A stretch of DNA of 64,000 nt, from contig JAIXYN010000044.1 of assembly GCA_027490195.1 (NCBI GenBank), positions 44,532-108,531 on the forward strand. Reading direction: 5' to 3'. This document shows positions 1 to 8,034 of this stretch, one piece after another. The DNA is from Verrucomicrobiaceae bacterium. Its GTDB lineage: Bacteria; Verrucomicrobiota; Verrucomicrobiia; Verrucomicrobiales; Verrucomicrobiaceae. Below the pieces are notes generated by a model, which was not told the DNA's origin, made no database searches, and was given only the letters and a program-made list of their open reading frames with translations. Positions within the stretch are counted from its first letter, which is position 1, and the number at the start of each line of letters is the position of its first letter. Both the position numbers and the translations under genes were made by a program.

Positions 1-2
1 CC

Positions 3-62
3 GGTTTTGGTGCCAAGGTGCCAGAACCTATATATAGGTTCTGGCACCTTGGCACCAAAACC
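3..62. repeat. Perfect 60-bp palindrome
   Basis: Every base from 3 to 32 pairs with its partner from 62 down to 33, with no spacer; the centre is TATATA. Each 30-base arm also holds two direct copies of GGTGCCA. On RNA it would make a very long hairpin. There is no T-run directly after it, so a simple Rho-independent terminator is not obvious. It lies about 120 bases upstream of the phosphodiesterase gene. Function unknown; it may be a mobile palindrome, or a boundary between convergent or divergent transcripts lying partly outside the window. Confidence 0.9.
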
Positions 63-180
63 TACAACGCAGATAGGATTAACCAATGGGTTCAAAAGAT
101 CTTTCCAGTCAGCAGCCCCTCATACTTCCTCTTGGCAGACAAGATTGACGCCCACCGCCCGTAGATAAGGCCTCCTCTGT

Positions 181-1554
181 ATGCTTTCCCGCGCCCTCGC
201 TCTTCTCGTCACCGCCGCTTCCTTTGCCCACGCAGCCCCTGCGGAGCACGTCATCCTCATCAGCATTGATGGCTGGGCGCATCAGTACTTTGATGATCCC
301 AAGTGCCACATGCCCACCGTGAAGGCGCTGGCGGCCAAAGGCGTGCGGGCCAAGCGCATGGAGTGCTCCTTCCCGACGGTGACGTGGACGAACCACACGA
401 CGCTGGTCACCGGTGTGCATCCGGGAAAGCATGGCGTGCTGGCCAATGAGTACTTTGACCGAGCTACCCGGAAGAAGGTGCCGCTGATTCCTGATCCCAT
501 CTTCAACAAGGACGAGATCGTCAAAACACCCACCATCTACGATGCGGCCAAGGCCGCCGGTTTGACCACCGCCGGGGTGATCTGGCCTGCGTCACGCGGG
601 GCCAAGACGCTGGACTGGACGGTGCCGGATGTGTTTGATCAAGCGCTCTTCGAAAAACACAGCACGCCATCCCTGCTGGAGGAAGCACGCGCCGCCGGCA
701 TCCCCATCGAGAAGCAGAACGAGTGGTGCAAACTGGGCAATCCGGGCAAGGCACCGCGCGACTACATGTACTCGCAGCTTGCCCAGCACATCATCAAAAA
801 GCACAAGCCGAACTTCCTCGCTCTGCATCTGGTGAGCCTGGACTCCTTTGAGCATGCGCATGGCCGTCAGGTCTCCGAAGCCTACTGGGCAGCGAATGAT
901 TCGGATAACCGTGTGGCGGACATCATTCGCGCCACGGAAGAGGCGGGCATCCGCGACAAGACGACCTTCGTCATCACCACCGATCACGGCTTCGTCACCT
1001 ACACCAAATCCATCAATGCCAACGCCGCGCTGCGGAAGGATGGCTTCGTCAAAGCCGTGCTGGGCAAGAGCCTCGCGCCCGATTCCCTGGTCTTCGCCAT
1101 GGCCGAAGGCGGCTCGTGCTTCGTGTATGTGCTGGATGAAGCGAACCGTGGCAGCATTTTGAAACAGATCACGCCAACGCTCGGCAAACTGGAAGGCGTG
1201 GAGGGCGTGGTCGAGGCGAAGGATTTCGATGCCAAGCTGCATCACCTCACCGCCGCCAAGGATGGCCGCGAACCCGATCTCGTGCTGCTGGCGGCTGACG
1301 GCTACACCTTCACCGATTCACTCGCCGACAACGACGTCATCATTCCCAACGATCCGCCCAAAGGTGCCCACGGTCACTTTCAGCTCGACCCCAATCTCTA
1401 TGGCGGCTTTGTCATCAGCGGTGCCGGTGTGAAGCAAGGCGTGGAGCTCGATGAAATGAAGAACATCGATGTGACCCCCACGATGGCCAAGCTCCTCGGC
1501 CTCCCCTTCCCTGACGCGGATGGTAAAGTGCTGGAGGAAGCCCTGGTGAAGTAG
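181..1554 (+). CDS. Exported type I phosphodiesterase / nucleotide pyrophosphatase family protein
   Basis: 457 residues with an N-terminal signal peptide ending near AHA-AP (residue 19). The alkaline-phosphatase fold is recognised from metal and nucleophile motifs: D30 in ISIDG, the presumed nucleophile T68 with N71 in the VTWTNH stretch, D221 and H225 in LDSFEHAHG, D and H at about 268-269 in TTDHGF, and the last His in AHGHF near 397. These match the bimetal zinc sites of the NPP family, which hydrolyses phosphodiester or pyrophosphate bonds in nucleotides or lipid headgroups. The substrate cannot be read from the sequence. The protein is probably periplasmic. A zinc-ribbon gene follows 3 bases after the stop. 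Confidence 0.88.
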   Translation: MLSRALALLVTAASFAHAAPAEHVILISIDGWAHQYFDDPKCHMPTVKALAAKGVRAKRMECSFPTVTWTNHTTLVTGVHPGKHGVLANEYFDRATRKKVPLIPDPIFNKDEIVKTPTIYDAAKAAGLTTAGVIWPASRGAKTLDWTVPDVFDQALFEKHSTPSLLEEARAAGIPIEKQNEWCKLGNPGKAPRDYMYSQLAQHIIKKHKPNFLALHLVSLDSFEHAHGRQVSEAYWAANDSDNRVADIIRATEEAGIRDKTTFVITTDHGFVTYTKSINANAALRKDGFVKAVLGKSLAPDSLVFAMAEGGSCFVYVLDEANRGSILKQITPTLGKLEGVEGVVEAKDFDAKLHHLTAAKDGREPDLVLLAADGYTFTDSLADNDVIIPNDPPKGAHGHFQLDPNLYGGFVISGAGVKQGVELDEMKNIDVTPTMAKLLGLPFPDADGKVLEEALVK

Positions 1555-1557
1555 ATA

Positions 1558-1944
1558 TTGTTGCTTGTGAAGAGCGCCGGCAACAAACAGTCCAAGCAAC
1601 GGCAGCGCAAAGCGCTGGACGAACGCCAACGGCGTATTCGAAGGCTAATCGAACTCGGCTTGATCAAGGATGCATCGGAAATTCCCGACGAAGCAATCCC
1701 GATCGATCCTGACCTCACTATGCCGACCAACCTTCAATGCCCGGCTGTTTGCTACCTGAACATCGAGTTTACCTGTGTCGACTGCGGCAAACATGATTGT
1801 TGGACCGCTGGCTCGCAGCAGCATTATTTCGAGGTAGCGAAGGCGTCACCCTACAAGCGACCGAAACGTTGCTACGATTGCAGGCAGAAGGAGTTGGCTA
1901 GAAAGACTCAGGCAAGACTGGATTCAGGTCACATGCCCTCATAA
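1558..1944 (+). CDS. Small zinc-ribbon protein
   Basis: 128 residues. The C-terminal half carries paired cysteines CVDC (about 73-76) and CYDC (about 105-108) around a WTA..Q.Y core, the pattern of the probable zinc-ribbon family (zf-trcl type, PF13451). The N-terminal 45 residues are rich in Lys and Arg and may bind nucleic acid. No ATG is available near the start: the frame opens with TTG TTG CTT GTG, so the true start could be TTG 1558, TTG 1561 or GTG 1567. The gene begins 3 bases after the upstream phosphodiesterase gene and may be co-transcribed with it. Function unknown. Confidence 0.7.
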   Translation: MLLVKSAGNKQSKQRQRKALDERQRRIRRLIELGLIKDASEIPDEAIPIDPDLTMPTNLQCPAVCYLNIEFTCVDCGKHDCWTAGSQQHYFEVAKASPYKRPKRCYDCRQKELARKTQARLDSGHMPS

Positions 1945-1958
1945 TTTCGACAGCTTTT

Positions 1959-2585
1959 TTACAGCATGCCTGGCGAGTAGCGCGGGCGGTCATCCACACT
2001 GGCACCGATCTGCTGGCGCATGCGGGTGTCATCTAGGGCGCGATCCACGCAGTCCTGCAGCGCGCGGGAGGTCAGTTCACGCAGGACGGGCACGGGCGAA
2101 CCGCTGCCGGGACGGTAGGCGGTGCTCTGACGCTCGCCTTCATAGACTTGAGTGAAAAGCACGCGGCCCGAGGTGGCTTCCACGACGTTCACGCGGATGC
2201 GTGCATAGCCATAGGGATGCACGAGAAGCTGCGAGCGCAGATCCTGAATCTCCCCAGTGAGGATAAAGCGGCCCTTCACCTCGGTGGCCAGCATGCCGCG
2301 TGATTCCAACGCGTAGCCAAAGGCATTGCGCACCACATCGCTGACGGGCAGCCGGGTCTGGATGGTATCGACCGACGGGCCGATGGGCAGGCGCACATGG
2401 CCCAGCGTCTGGGGCTTCTCACCGCGCTTGTCCTTGAACTCGCCGACGGCAAAGTCCGGCGCACCTCGCATCATCCGGCCGTTCTGCGGTAGGTAGTCGA
2501 GACTGATGACCGAGGAATTTCCACACGAAGTGAGGTTGAGGCAGGCTGCGACTCCGAGAATGACTGAAAAGCACCGAAAGTTCAT
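1959..2585 (-). CDS. Putative outer-membrane lipoprotein
   Basis: 208 residues from the chosen ATG at 2585, which places Met directly before Asn-Phe-Arg and a hydrophobic signal ending in the lipobox LTSC. A longer frame reaches 2621 but would extend the n-region unusually. The body has a G-EF-D-R pattern and an ILTGEI strand resembling the YajG and ABC-transport auxiliary lipoprotein families, but I cannot assign it firmly. It is convergent with the zinc-ribbon gene. Role unknown. Confidence 0.65.
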   Translation of the reverse strand: MNFRCFSVILGVAACLNLTSCGNSSVISLDYLPQNGRMMRGAPDFAVGEFKDKRGEKPQTLGHVRLPIGPSVDTIQTRLPVSDVVRNAFGYALESRGMLATEVKGRFILTGEIQDLRSQLLVHPYGYARIRVNVVEATSGRVLFTQVYEGERQSTAYRPGSGSPVPVLRELTSRALQDCVDRALDDTRMRQQIGASVDDRPRYSPGML

Positions 2586-2662
2586 GGAGGCCATCTTTAG
2601 TATGGCTTGGCCACGAATCAATGCGCTAGATTCACCCAGTGCCCGCCCGCAGGCAAAAAAAA

Positions 2663-2733
2663 CAACCCTGCCGGAACTCGGAACTCAGGAAAAAAACCCC
2701 CAAAACCTGAATCCAATTAACCCGGCAGGGTTG
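2663..2733 (+). promoter_or_regulatory. Inverted repeat covering the ribosome binding site of the L,D-transpeptidase gene
   Basis: A 12-base perfect inverted repeat (2663-2674 with 2722-2733) flanks a 47-base spacer, which itself contains a weaker CAGG/CCTG stem. The right arm contains AGGG at 2727-2730, the only plausible Shine-Dalgarno for the ATG at 2739. Pairing would therefore hide the ribosome binding site. This suggests RNA-level control, but it could also be an attenuator or a chance structure. Confidence 0.45.
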
Positions 2734-2738
2734 ATTTA

Positions 2739-3542
2739 ATGAATATATTCGGAAACAGCTTCGCCATGCAATACCAAAAAGTTCTTCATCGAAAAAAGGC
2801 ACTCCTTATCACGCTGCTGGGCATCGGCATTTCCGCCCTGTTCCCTTCGGAGTCTCACGCACAGCTAGGACGCGGGGTGCGCCAGGTCATCGTCTCTCAG
2901 GCCGCTACCTGGAATTCAAACACGGCAACGATGCAGTGCTACCAGCGCGCCTCTGCCGGGGCTCCGTGGCAGGCCGTCTTCGAAAAGCCCGTGCCTGTGC
3001 TGCTGGGTAAAAAGGGGCTGGCCTGGGGGCGTGGCGTCTTCAATCCACCGCAGAACGGCATCCCCGCCAAAGTGGAAAAGGACTGGCGTGCCCCGGCGGG
3101 CGTTTTTCAGCTCGGCTCACTGTTTGGCTATGCGCCCACTCCGCCCAGCGGTGCCCGCTGGCCTTATATTCAGGTCGGCCCATGGGACGCCTACGTCGAT
3201 GACTCGTCCCTGCCCCAGTATTACAACCGCCACATTCGCATTGATCCCCGCCAGGGCATCCCGCCGTGGTTTGAGAAGCAAAAAATGCGTCTGGGAGATG
3301 CCGCCTACAAGTGGATGCTCGAAATCCGCCACAACCAGCAGCCAGTCGCTCCCGGCTATGGCAGCGCCATCTTCTTTCACGTGCGCCGTGGCCCGGACAA
3401 ACCCAGCGCCGGCTGCACCACCATGGCCGAGAGCGACCTCACCCGCCTCCTGCGCTGGATTGATCCCACCGCTTCACCGCATTACGTGCTGCTGCCCAAG
3501 GCAGACTATGCAGCGCTGCGTGCCGCGTGGGGGCTGCCGTGA
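2739..3542 (+). CDS. Exported L,D-transpeptidase (YkuD family)
   Basis: 267 residues. A signal peptide (hydrophobic LLITLLGIGISALF, cleavage after SHA) is followed by a catalytic domain ending in the YkuD signature: H214, then S223, G225 and the nucleophile C226 in a SAGC context. Such enzymes form 3-3 crosslinks in peptidoglycan or attach lipoproteins to it, acting in the periplasm. The start ATG at 2739 gives a long n-region; ATG 2766 (MQYQK) is an alternative with a more usual signal peptide. The untranslated leader is structured (2663-2733). The gene is convergent with malQ, separated by two repeat hairpins. Confidence 0.8.
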   Translation: MNIFGNSFAMQYQKVLHRKKALLITLLGIGISALFPSESHAQLGRGVRQVIVSQAATWNSNTATMQCYQRASAGAPWQAVFEKPVPVLLGKKGLAWGRGVFNPPQNGIPAKVEKDWRAPAGVFQLGSLFGYAPTPPSGARWPYIQVGPWDAYVDDSSLPQYYNRHIRIDPRQGIPPWFEKQKMRLGDAAYKWMLEIRHNQQPVAPGYGSAIFFHVRRGPDKPSAGCTTMAESDLTRLLRWIDPTASPHYVLLPKADYAALRAAWGLP

Positions 3543-3550
3543 GCTGATGG

Positions 3551-3578
3551 CAAAGTTGCCCAGTTGCGCCGCAAGTGG
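3551..3578. repeat. GTTGCGCCGCAA hairpin repeat, copy A1
   Basis: Carries the AAAGTTGCCCAGTTGCG phrase followed by CCGCAAGTGG, an imperfect copy of the hairpin unit also found at 3591-3620, 22230-22259 and 53400-53465. It lies just after the L,D-transpeptidase stop codon, so it may act as a terminator or be a REP-like element. Confidence 0.65.
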
Positions 3579-3590
3579 TGTGCTTTCCCG

Positions 3591-3620
3591 GACCCGTTGC
3601 GGCGCAACGGGGCTACTTTA
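3591..3620. repeat. GTTGCGCCGCAAC hairpin repeat, copy A2
   Basis: A 9-base stem (CCCGTTGCG with CGCAACGGG) with a single-base centre, followed by GGCTACTTTA. The last three bases are the malQ stop codon on the minus strand, so malQ reads straight into the hairpin. The layout is the same as at 22230-22259 and 53400-53465. Confidence 0.75.
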
Positions 3621-5309
3621 GCGCCCTGTGCGCTTGATGGCTTTCTTGAGCCACTCGCCTTCTTCCTTCCACGGAGATGCGTTGCGCAGCTCCGCGACGG
3701 TCATCGGCAGGCGGGCGCTCCAGTTGCTGTCGGCGGCGATGCCGGGGACGTTGAAGCGGTCTTCGAGGCCATACAAATCGGTGAGCATGAAGGCGGAGTA
3801 GCGGGCATTGCTGGTGAGCAAGGCCTCCAGCAGGGCGTGACGGATGTGGGCATCGTATTCAGGCCAGCCTTCGGAGGAAAAGCGCAGGCCGGCAAATTCC
3901 GCGAGATCGCCCAGTTCCTTATCACCCAGGGCGCGCTCGGCTTCATCGCTACTGGAGGCATCGCGACGGCGGTGCTCCCAGTGCGTGCGCATCGGCTCAT
4001 GATCGTGCGTGGCGTAGGTGGTGAAGGCGCAGTTGTCATAGGTGCTGCCCATGACCACGCGGCCTTGTTCGTTGTGCTCCCACTGGCTGACTTTGAAGCC
4101 GGGGATGTCGAGGCTGAGCAGGTGCGGGCGCACGTAGTCAGGCACGGTGCCCAGATCTTCGGCGACCACCTCGGCTTTGCCAGCGGCGGCGTCGAGGATC
4201 ATGCGCAGATATTTGTCACCATTGGCGAGATTGGCGGCTTTGTGTTCGGGCGTGTCGTCATCGTTTTCGATGAAGTGCGGCAGCCGCCCGCCAGTGAGGG
4301 CTTTCGCTTCCTCATCACTGAGGTAACAGAACTCCGCGTTGCGAGTGGGCCGCCACGGGAAGCTGTAAATGCGGTAAAAGCCCAGCACGTGATCGATGCG
4401 AAAGATGTCAAAGACCACGGTCAGCTTCTGCGTGCGCTGCCGCCACCACTGAAAGCCACCCTGCTCCATGACGTCCCAGCGGTAGTGCGGGATGCCCCAG
4501 TTCTGGCCCCAGCGCTGCACGAAGTAGTCGTCTTTGAAATAGGTCTCCGGCGGAGCGCCGCCGCACCAGGTGAGATCAAACTGCTCGGGCTTGAAAAACA
4601 CATCGGCACTGCACCAGGAGATGCCAAAAGGGATGTCTCCCATGAGCTTGACGCCCTTGCCGTTCGCATAGGCACGAAGTTCACCCCACTGGCTGAAGCA
4701 GAGCCACTGCACGTAGGCATGAAAGAGGATGCGGTCGTCGATCTCGTCTGCCTGAGCATCGCGCCAGGCGTGGGCCTTGGCAGCGGTGTTCAGGTCTTCA
4801 CGCCAGTTCGTCCAGTCTTCATGCCCGTGCTCTTCCATGAGGACTTTGAACAGGCAGAAGTCATCCAGCCACGCGGCCTCCTTCTCACAAAAAGCCTCAA
4901 ACGATGCCATGCGCTCGGGCTGGCTTTCGATTTGGCTAAAGGCCCGGCGCAGCAGCGTGTTTTTCAAACGCCGCACCTTGGGGTAGTTCACCGAGCCGTG
5001 GCGCAGCAGATCGACGCGCAGGATGCCGGTGATGGCGTTGTAAAATTTCTCATCCAGCTCAGGTACCACCGCCGGGGAGAGATCCAGCGTGAGGTAATCC
5101 AGCGCGACGGAGCTGATGGCGTTGTAAGGGCTGCTGTCGCTGCCGGTGGCGTTGATGGGCAGAAATTGCACAAAGCCGATGCCCGCATCTGCGGACCAGT
5201 CGATGAGCTGCCGCACCCCGCCGATGTCGCCAATGCCAAGGTCCTCAGGTGTGCGCAGCGCGAAAACGGGGATCAAAATACCGGCACGGCGTGGCTGAAT
5301 GGTAGGCAT
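3618..5309 (-). CDS. malQ: 4-alpha-glucanotransferase (amylomaltase, GH77)
   Basis: 563 residues from ATG 5309; a longer frame to 5468 adds a low-complexity leader not typical of the family. GH77 motifs are visible: the nucleophile Asp in FRIDHVLGF, the acid/base Glu in VVAEDLGTVP, and the third carboxylate in THDHEP. The N-terminal AGILIPVFALRTPEDLGIGD block and QFLPIN are also typical of bacterial amylomaltases. The enzyme transfers alpha-1,4-glucan segments between maltodextrins and serves glycogen or maltodextrin metabolism in the cytoplasm. It stands alone here, with no phosphorylase or branching enzyme nearby. Confidence 0.95.
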   Translation of the reverse strand: MPTIQPRRAGILIPVFALRTPEDLGIGDIGGVRQLIDWSADAGIGFVQFLPINATGSDSSPYNAISSVALDYLTLDLSPAVVPELDEKFYNAITGILRVDLLRHGSVNYPKVRRLKNTLLRRAFSQIESQPERMASFEAFCEKEAAWLDDFCLFKVLMEEHGHEDWTNWREDLNTAAKAHAWRDAQADEIDDRILFHAYVQWLCFSQWGELRAYANGKGVKLMGDIPFGISWCSADVFFKPEQFDLTWCGGAPPETYFKDDYFVQRWGQNWGIPHYRWDVMEQGGFQWWRQRTQKLTVVFDIFRIDHVLGFYRIYSFPWRPTRNAEFCYLSDEEAKALTGGRLPHFIENDDDTPEHKAANLANGDKYLRMILDAAAGKAEVVAEDLGTVPDYVRPHLLSLDIPGFKVSQWEHNEQGRVVMGSTYDNCAFTTYATHDHEPMRTHWEHRRRDASSSDEAERALGDKELGDLAEFAGLRFSSEGWPEYDAHIRHALLEALLTSNARYSAFMLTDLYGLEDRFNVPGIAADSNWSARLPMTVAELRNASPWKEEGEWLKKAIKRTGR

Positions 5310-5392
5310 GGGCGGTGGAGGATTGCCAGAATGACAATGTTTGGTGGCTGTCTGGTGCGATTTGGGTAACTTCGCAAGCGTATTAGAGCACG

Positions 5393-6649
5393 ATGCGTTC
5401 CCAATCCCTGACGATGCTGATGTTTTTGTCAATCTCCGCCGCCTCGGCAGCGGAGACGAAGGATCCACGCGTCATCGATTTCAAAGGACCGCCGCATTCC
5501 TACCTCGAATGGAAGCCGAAGGACCGCTTTGCCGAGTTTCAAGAAAAGGCGCAGAAAGGCGAGGTGAAGCTGGACACCACGAATGACAAGGCCTTCCTCG
5601 CCAGCCTGCTGGAGGCGCTGAACATCCCGGTCAGTTCGCAGATCATGGTGTTCTCCGCGAGCTCGCTGCAAAGCGAGATCATCAATCCGCGCAACCCGCG
5701 TGCGCTCTACTTCAACGAAGACACCTACCTCGGCTGGGTGCCTGGCGGACTGGTGGAGATAATCGCCGCAGATCCCGAGATGGGCCCCATGTTCTACGTC
5801 TTTGACCGCCTGCGCCCCGGTGGTCCGGTGCCCAATGTGACGCGCTCCACCAAATGCATGAATTGCCATGCGGGCAATGCCACACGGCGGCTGCCGGGAT
5901 TGATTGCGGAGTCCCTGCTCGTCTCGCGTGCTGGGTCCAGCTTGGAAACATTCCGCCGCGATGTGCAGGGGCACCAGATCCCGCTGGAGGATCGCTTCGG
6001 TGGCTGGCATCTCACCGGTCAGCACAACATCGCCAACAACCGGGCGAACGTGATGGGCATCCCGAACAACGGCAAAAACGAGATCACCTCCGTGAACCCC
6101 GGGCAGTTCTCCGACCTCAGCCTGCACCTGCTGCCCACAAGCGACATCCTGCCGAATCTCACCAACGAGCACCAGATGGGCTTCGAAAACCGGCTGGTCT
6201 ATGCCATCTACACCGTGCGCCAGCTCAAGAGCGAGGGCAAAGGCATGCTGGGCGCTGCGGCCAAGGCGGAGATCGAGGAACGCGCCCAGGAACTCGCGCG
6301 CTACATCACCTTTGCCGATGAAGCCAAGTTCCCCGCCAAAGGCATGGTGGGAGATCCCGCCTACGTGCAGGATTTCCTGCGCGACCGTAAAGTCTCGAAG
6401 ACCGGCCTGTCGCTCAAGGATCTCGATCTGAAGACCCGCATGTTCAAACACCGCTGCAGCTACATGCTTTACACGGACACGTGGAAGGCCGCGCCCAAGG
6501 AACTCAAGGAGCGCGTCTACTACCACATGGCCCTCTACCTGCGCGAGCAGCCCGATGCCCAGCATGCCCATCTCGCGCCTGGGGAGCGCGTAGCGATTCG
6601 CAGCATCCTGAAGGATACGATGACGGATTTGCCGAGTTGGTGGCGGTGA
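5393..6649 (+). CDS. Exported c-type cytochrome, single CxxCH
   Basis: 418 residues with a signal peptide ending near SAASA-AE. One haem-attachment motif, C155-M-N-C158-H159, lies in the middle of the protein. A second region (CSYMLYTDTW, near residue 363) has no CxxCH. The protein does not look like a short class I cytochrome; the long flanks are of the kind seen in Planctomycetes/Verrucomicrobia exported haem proteins. It is divergent from malQ with an 83-base gap that must hold both promoters. Electron-transfer partner unknown. Confidence 0.8.
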   Translation: MRSQSLTMLMFLSISAASAAETKDPRVIDFKGPPHSYLEWKPKDRFAEFQEKAQKGEVKLDTTNDKAFLASLLEALNIPVSSQIMVFSASSLQSEIINPRNPRALYFNEDTYLGWVPGGLVEIIAADPEMGPMFYVFDRLRPGGPVPNVTRSTKCMNCHAGNATRRLPGLIAESLLVSRAGSSLETFRRDVQGHQIPLEDRFGGWHLTGQHNIANNRANVMGIPNNGKNEITSVNPGQFSDLSLHLLPTSDILPNLTNEHQMGFENRLVYAIYTVRQLKSEGKGMLGAAAKAEIEERAQELARYITFADEAKFPAKGMVGDPAYVQDFLRDRKVSKTGLSLKDLDLKTRMFKHRCSYMLYTDTWKAAPKELKERVYYHMALYLREQPDAQHAHLAPGERVAIRSILKDTMTDLPSWWR

Positions 6650-6690
6650 GGTGATGGGGCACCACTGCCCGCATCACTTCCAGAAAAGGC

Positions 6691-8034
6691 TCATGGAGTG
6701 CCGGTCCTTTTTCTCTTTTCCTCCTCGTACTGCTTCAACAATTCCAATTCACGTTGGTACTCCTCGGTCTGTGTTGCCGGGTCCGGTTTGTACGCAGGAG
6801 TGATTTCAGTATAGCGATGCGTCCCTAAAATCAAAAATACGCCCCCGAGGATGGTGCATGCAGCGATCATGAGATTGTGTGCATTCAGCACCTTGCGGAG
6901 CCGAAAGGCCATCACCTTAAACCAACGTTCTTTCCAGGCCTTCCGCCATACCCCGGAGGGGACAACGCTCTGCACCAGCTGGTAGCCCGCCCAACTGGAT
7001 CCATGCAAGAATGCGACAAACAAGGCATCCACAGAAGGCTGCGCCTCCCAATCACACGCCGATTCAGGATGCTCCAGACGTTGAGCCCAAAAAGTGCGAT
7101 GCACCGGCTCCAGTTCGCGCAAGTTGATGCCGTGCATGATGGTGGTGTGCAGGCCGTCGAGCCTGGCCGAATAGTCGGGGGCATCGAGCTGGTCTTGCAG
7201 TTTACGCAGGATGGAGTGGGCGATAAAGGGCTTGTGCAAGGCCATCAGATCCACCGCATGAAAAAACACCTCCACCGTGCTGGGTGACAGGGCATCGGCC
7301 AGACAATCATCGAGCTTTTGCACGAACGCTGGGAGATGGGCATGGCTGCTTGTCTTCTCCAGCGCATCCATGGCGCTCTGCACGAATCCCGCACACCCGC
7401 CCCGCAGAAGGCAGAAGAGGATGGTGGTGGGAGCGCTCATGCCAAAAAGCCGCATGTTCGCGTCAAAGGCATCGTTGAGGATGCACTCAAGCGCGAAAGG
7501 AGGAATGCCACACTCCACCACATCTGCTGCAAGCGCGCTGAGCGCCATGGAGATGACATCCAAATGGCGTGGCGTCTGATTGAGCGCACGGTCGAGAGAT
7601 TCGAGGGAGTAGGACCATTCGCGCGGCCAGTTGCGTTCAGGTTTCGAGGGCCTGCGCTTTTCGATGACAGGCGTCTCACCCAGTTTGTGCGGCAGGACTG
7701 GCACCTCCCCCTCAGCCCAGGAGGACGGCAATGGTGGGAGCGGTGGACGTCCGGCAGGAATCGGCGGCAGAATTGAAACGACCGGCGGGGACTTTTCCAA
7801 GGGCTCCTGAGGCAGCACATCCACGACATCATCCCCCCAGTGATCCTCTTCTTCGACAGAGGAGCGCTGCTGCAGCCATTCGAGGGCCACCTCATAGGCC
7901 GTGCGCAACCGCTGAAAGCCTTCCGGGTCTTGATCGGGGCGATGAACCTTGAGCAGCCGGGCATACGCGCTGCGCACCTGCTTTTCGTCCGCAGTGTCAG
8001 CCCGCAGGCCAAGGATGCTCCACGGGTCAGCCAT
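6691..8034 (-). CDS. J-domain (DjlC-like) membrane-anchored co-chaperone
   Basis: 447 residues. The N-terminal 60 residues form a J-like domain (PWSILGL..., then AYARLLKVHRPDQDPEGF). The usual HPD tripeptide reads H31-R-P33-D34, with an inserted Arg, as also seen in DjlC-type partners of HscC. The rest is helical and unassigned, with one hydrophobic segment near the C-terminus (MIAACTILGGVFLIL). The start ATG at 8034 overlaps the stop of the upstream Hsp70 gene by 8 bases, which points to translational coupling. By analogy with E. coli hscC/djlC it should stimulate the ATPase of that chaperone. Confidence 0.8.
   Translation of the reverse strand: MADPWSILGLRADTADEKQVRSAYARLLKVHRPDQDPEGFQRLRTAYEVALEWLQQRSSVEEEDHWGDDVVDVLPQEPLEKSPPVVSILPPIPAGRPPLPPLPSSWAEGEVPVLPHKLGETPVIEKRRPSKPERNWPREWSYSLESLDRALNQTPRHLDVISMALSALAADVVECGIPPFALECILNDAFDANMRLFGMSAPTTILFCLLRGGCAGFVQSAMDALEKTSSHAHLPAFVQKLDDCLADALSPSTVEVFFHAVDLMALHKPFIAHSILRKLQDQLDAPDYSARLDGLHTTIMHGINLRELEPVHRTFWAQRLEHPESACDWEAQPSVDALFVAFLHGSSWAGYQLVQSVVPSGVWRKAWKERWFKVMAFRLRKVLNAHNLMIAACTILGGVFLILGTHRYTEITPAYKPDPATQTEEYQRELELLKQYEEEKRKRTGTP

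Noticed and set aside
3564..5369. A 601-codon open frame antisense to malQ
   Set aside because: It mirrors malQ codon by codon, has no start context or recognisable domain, and arises from the high GC content.
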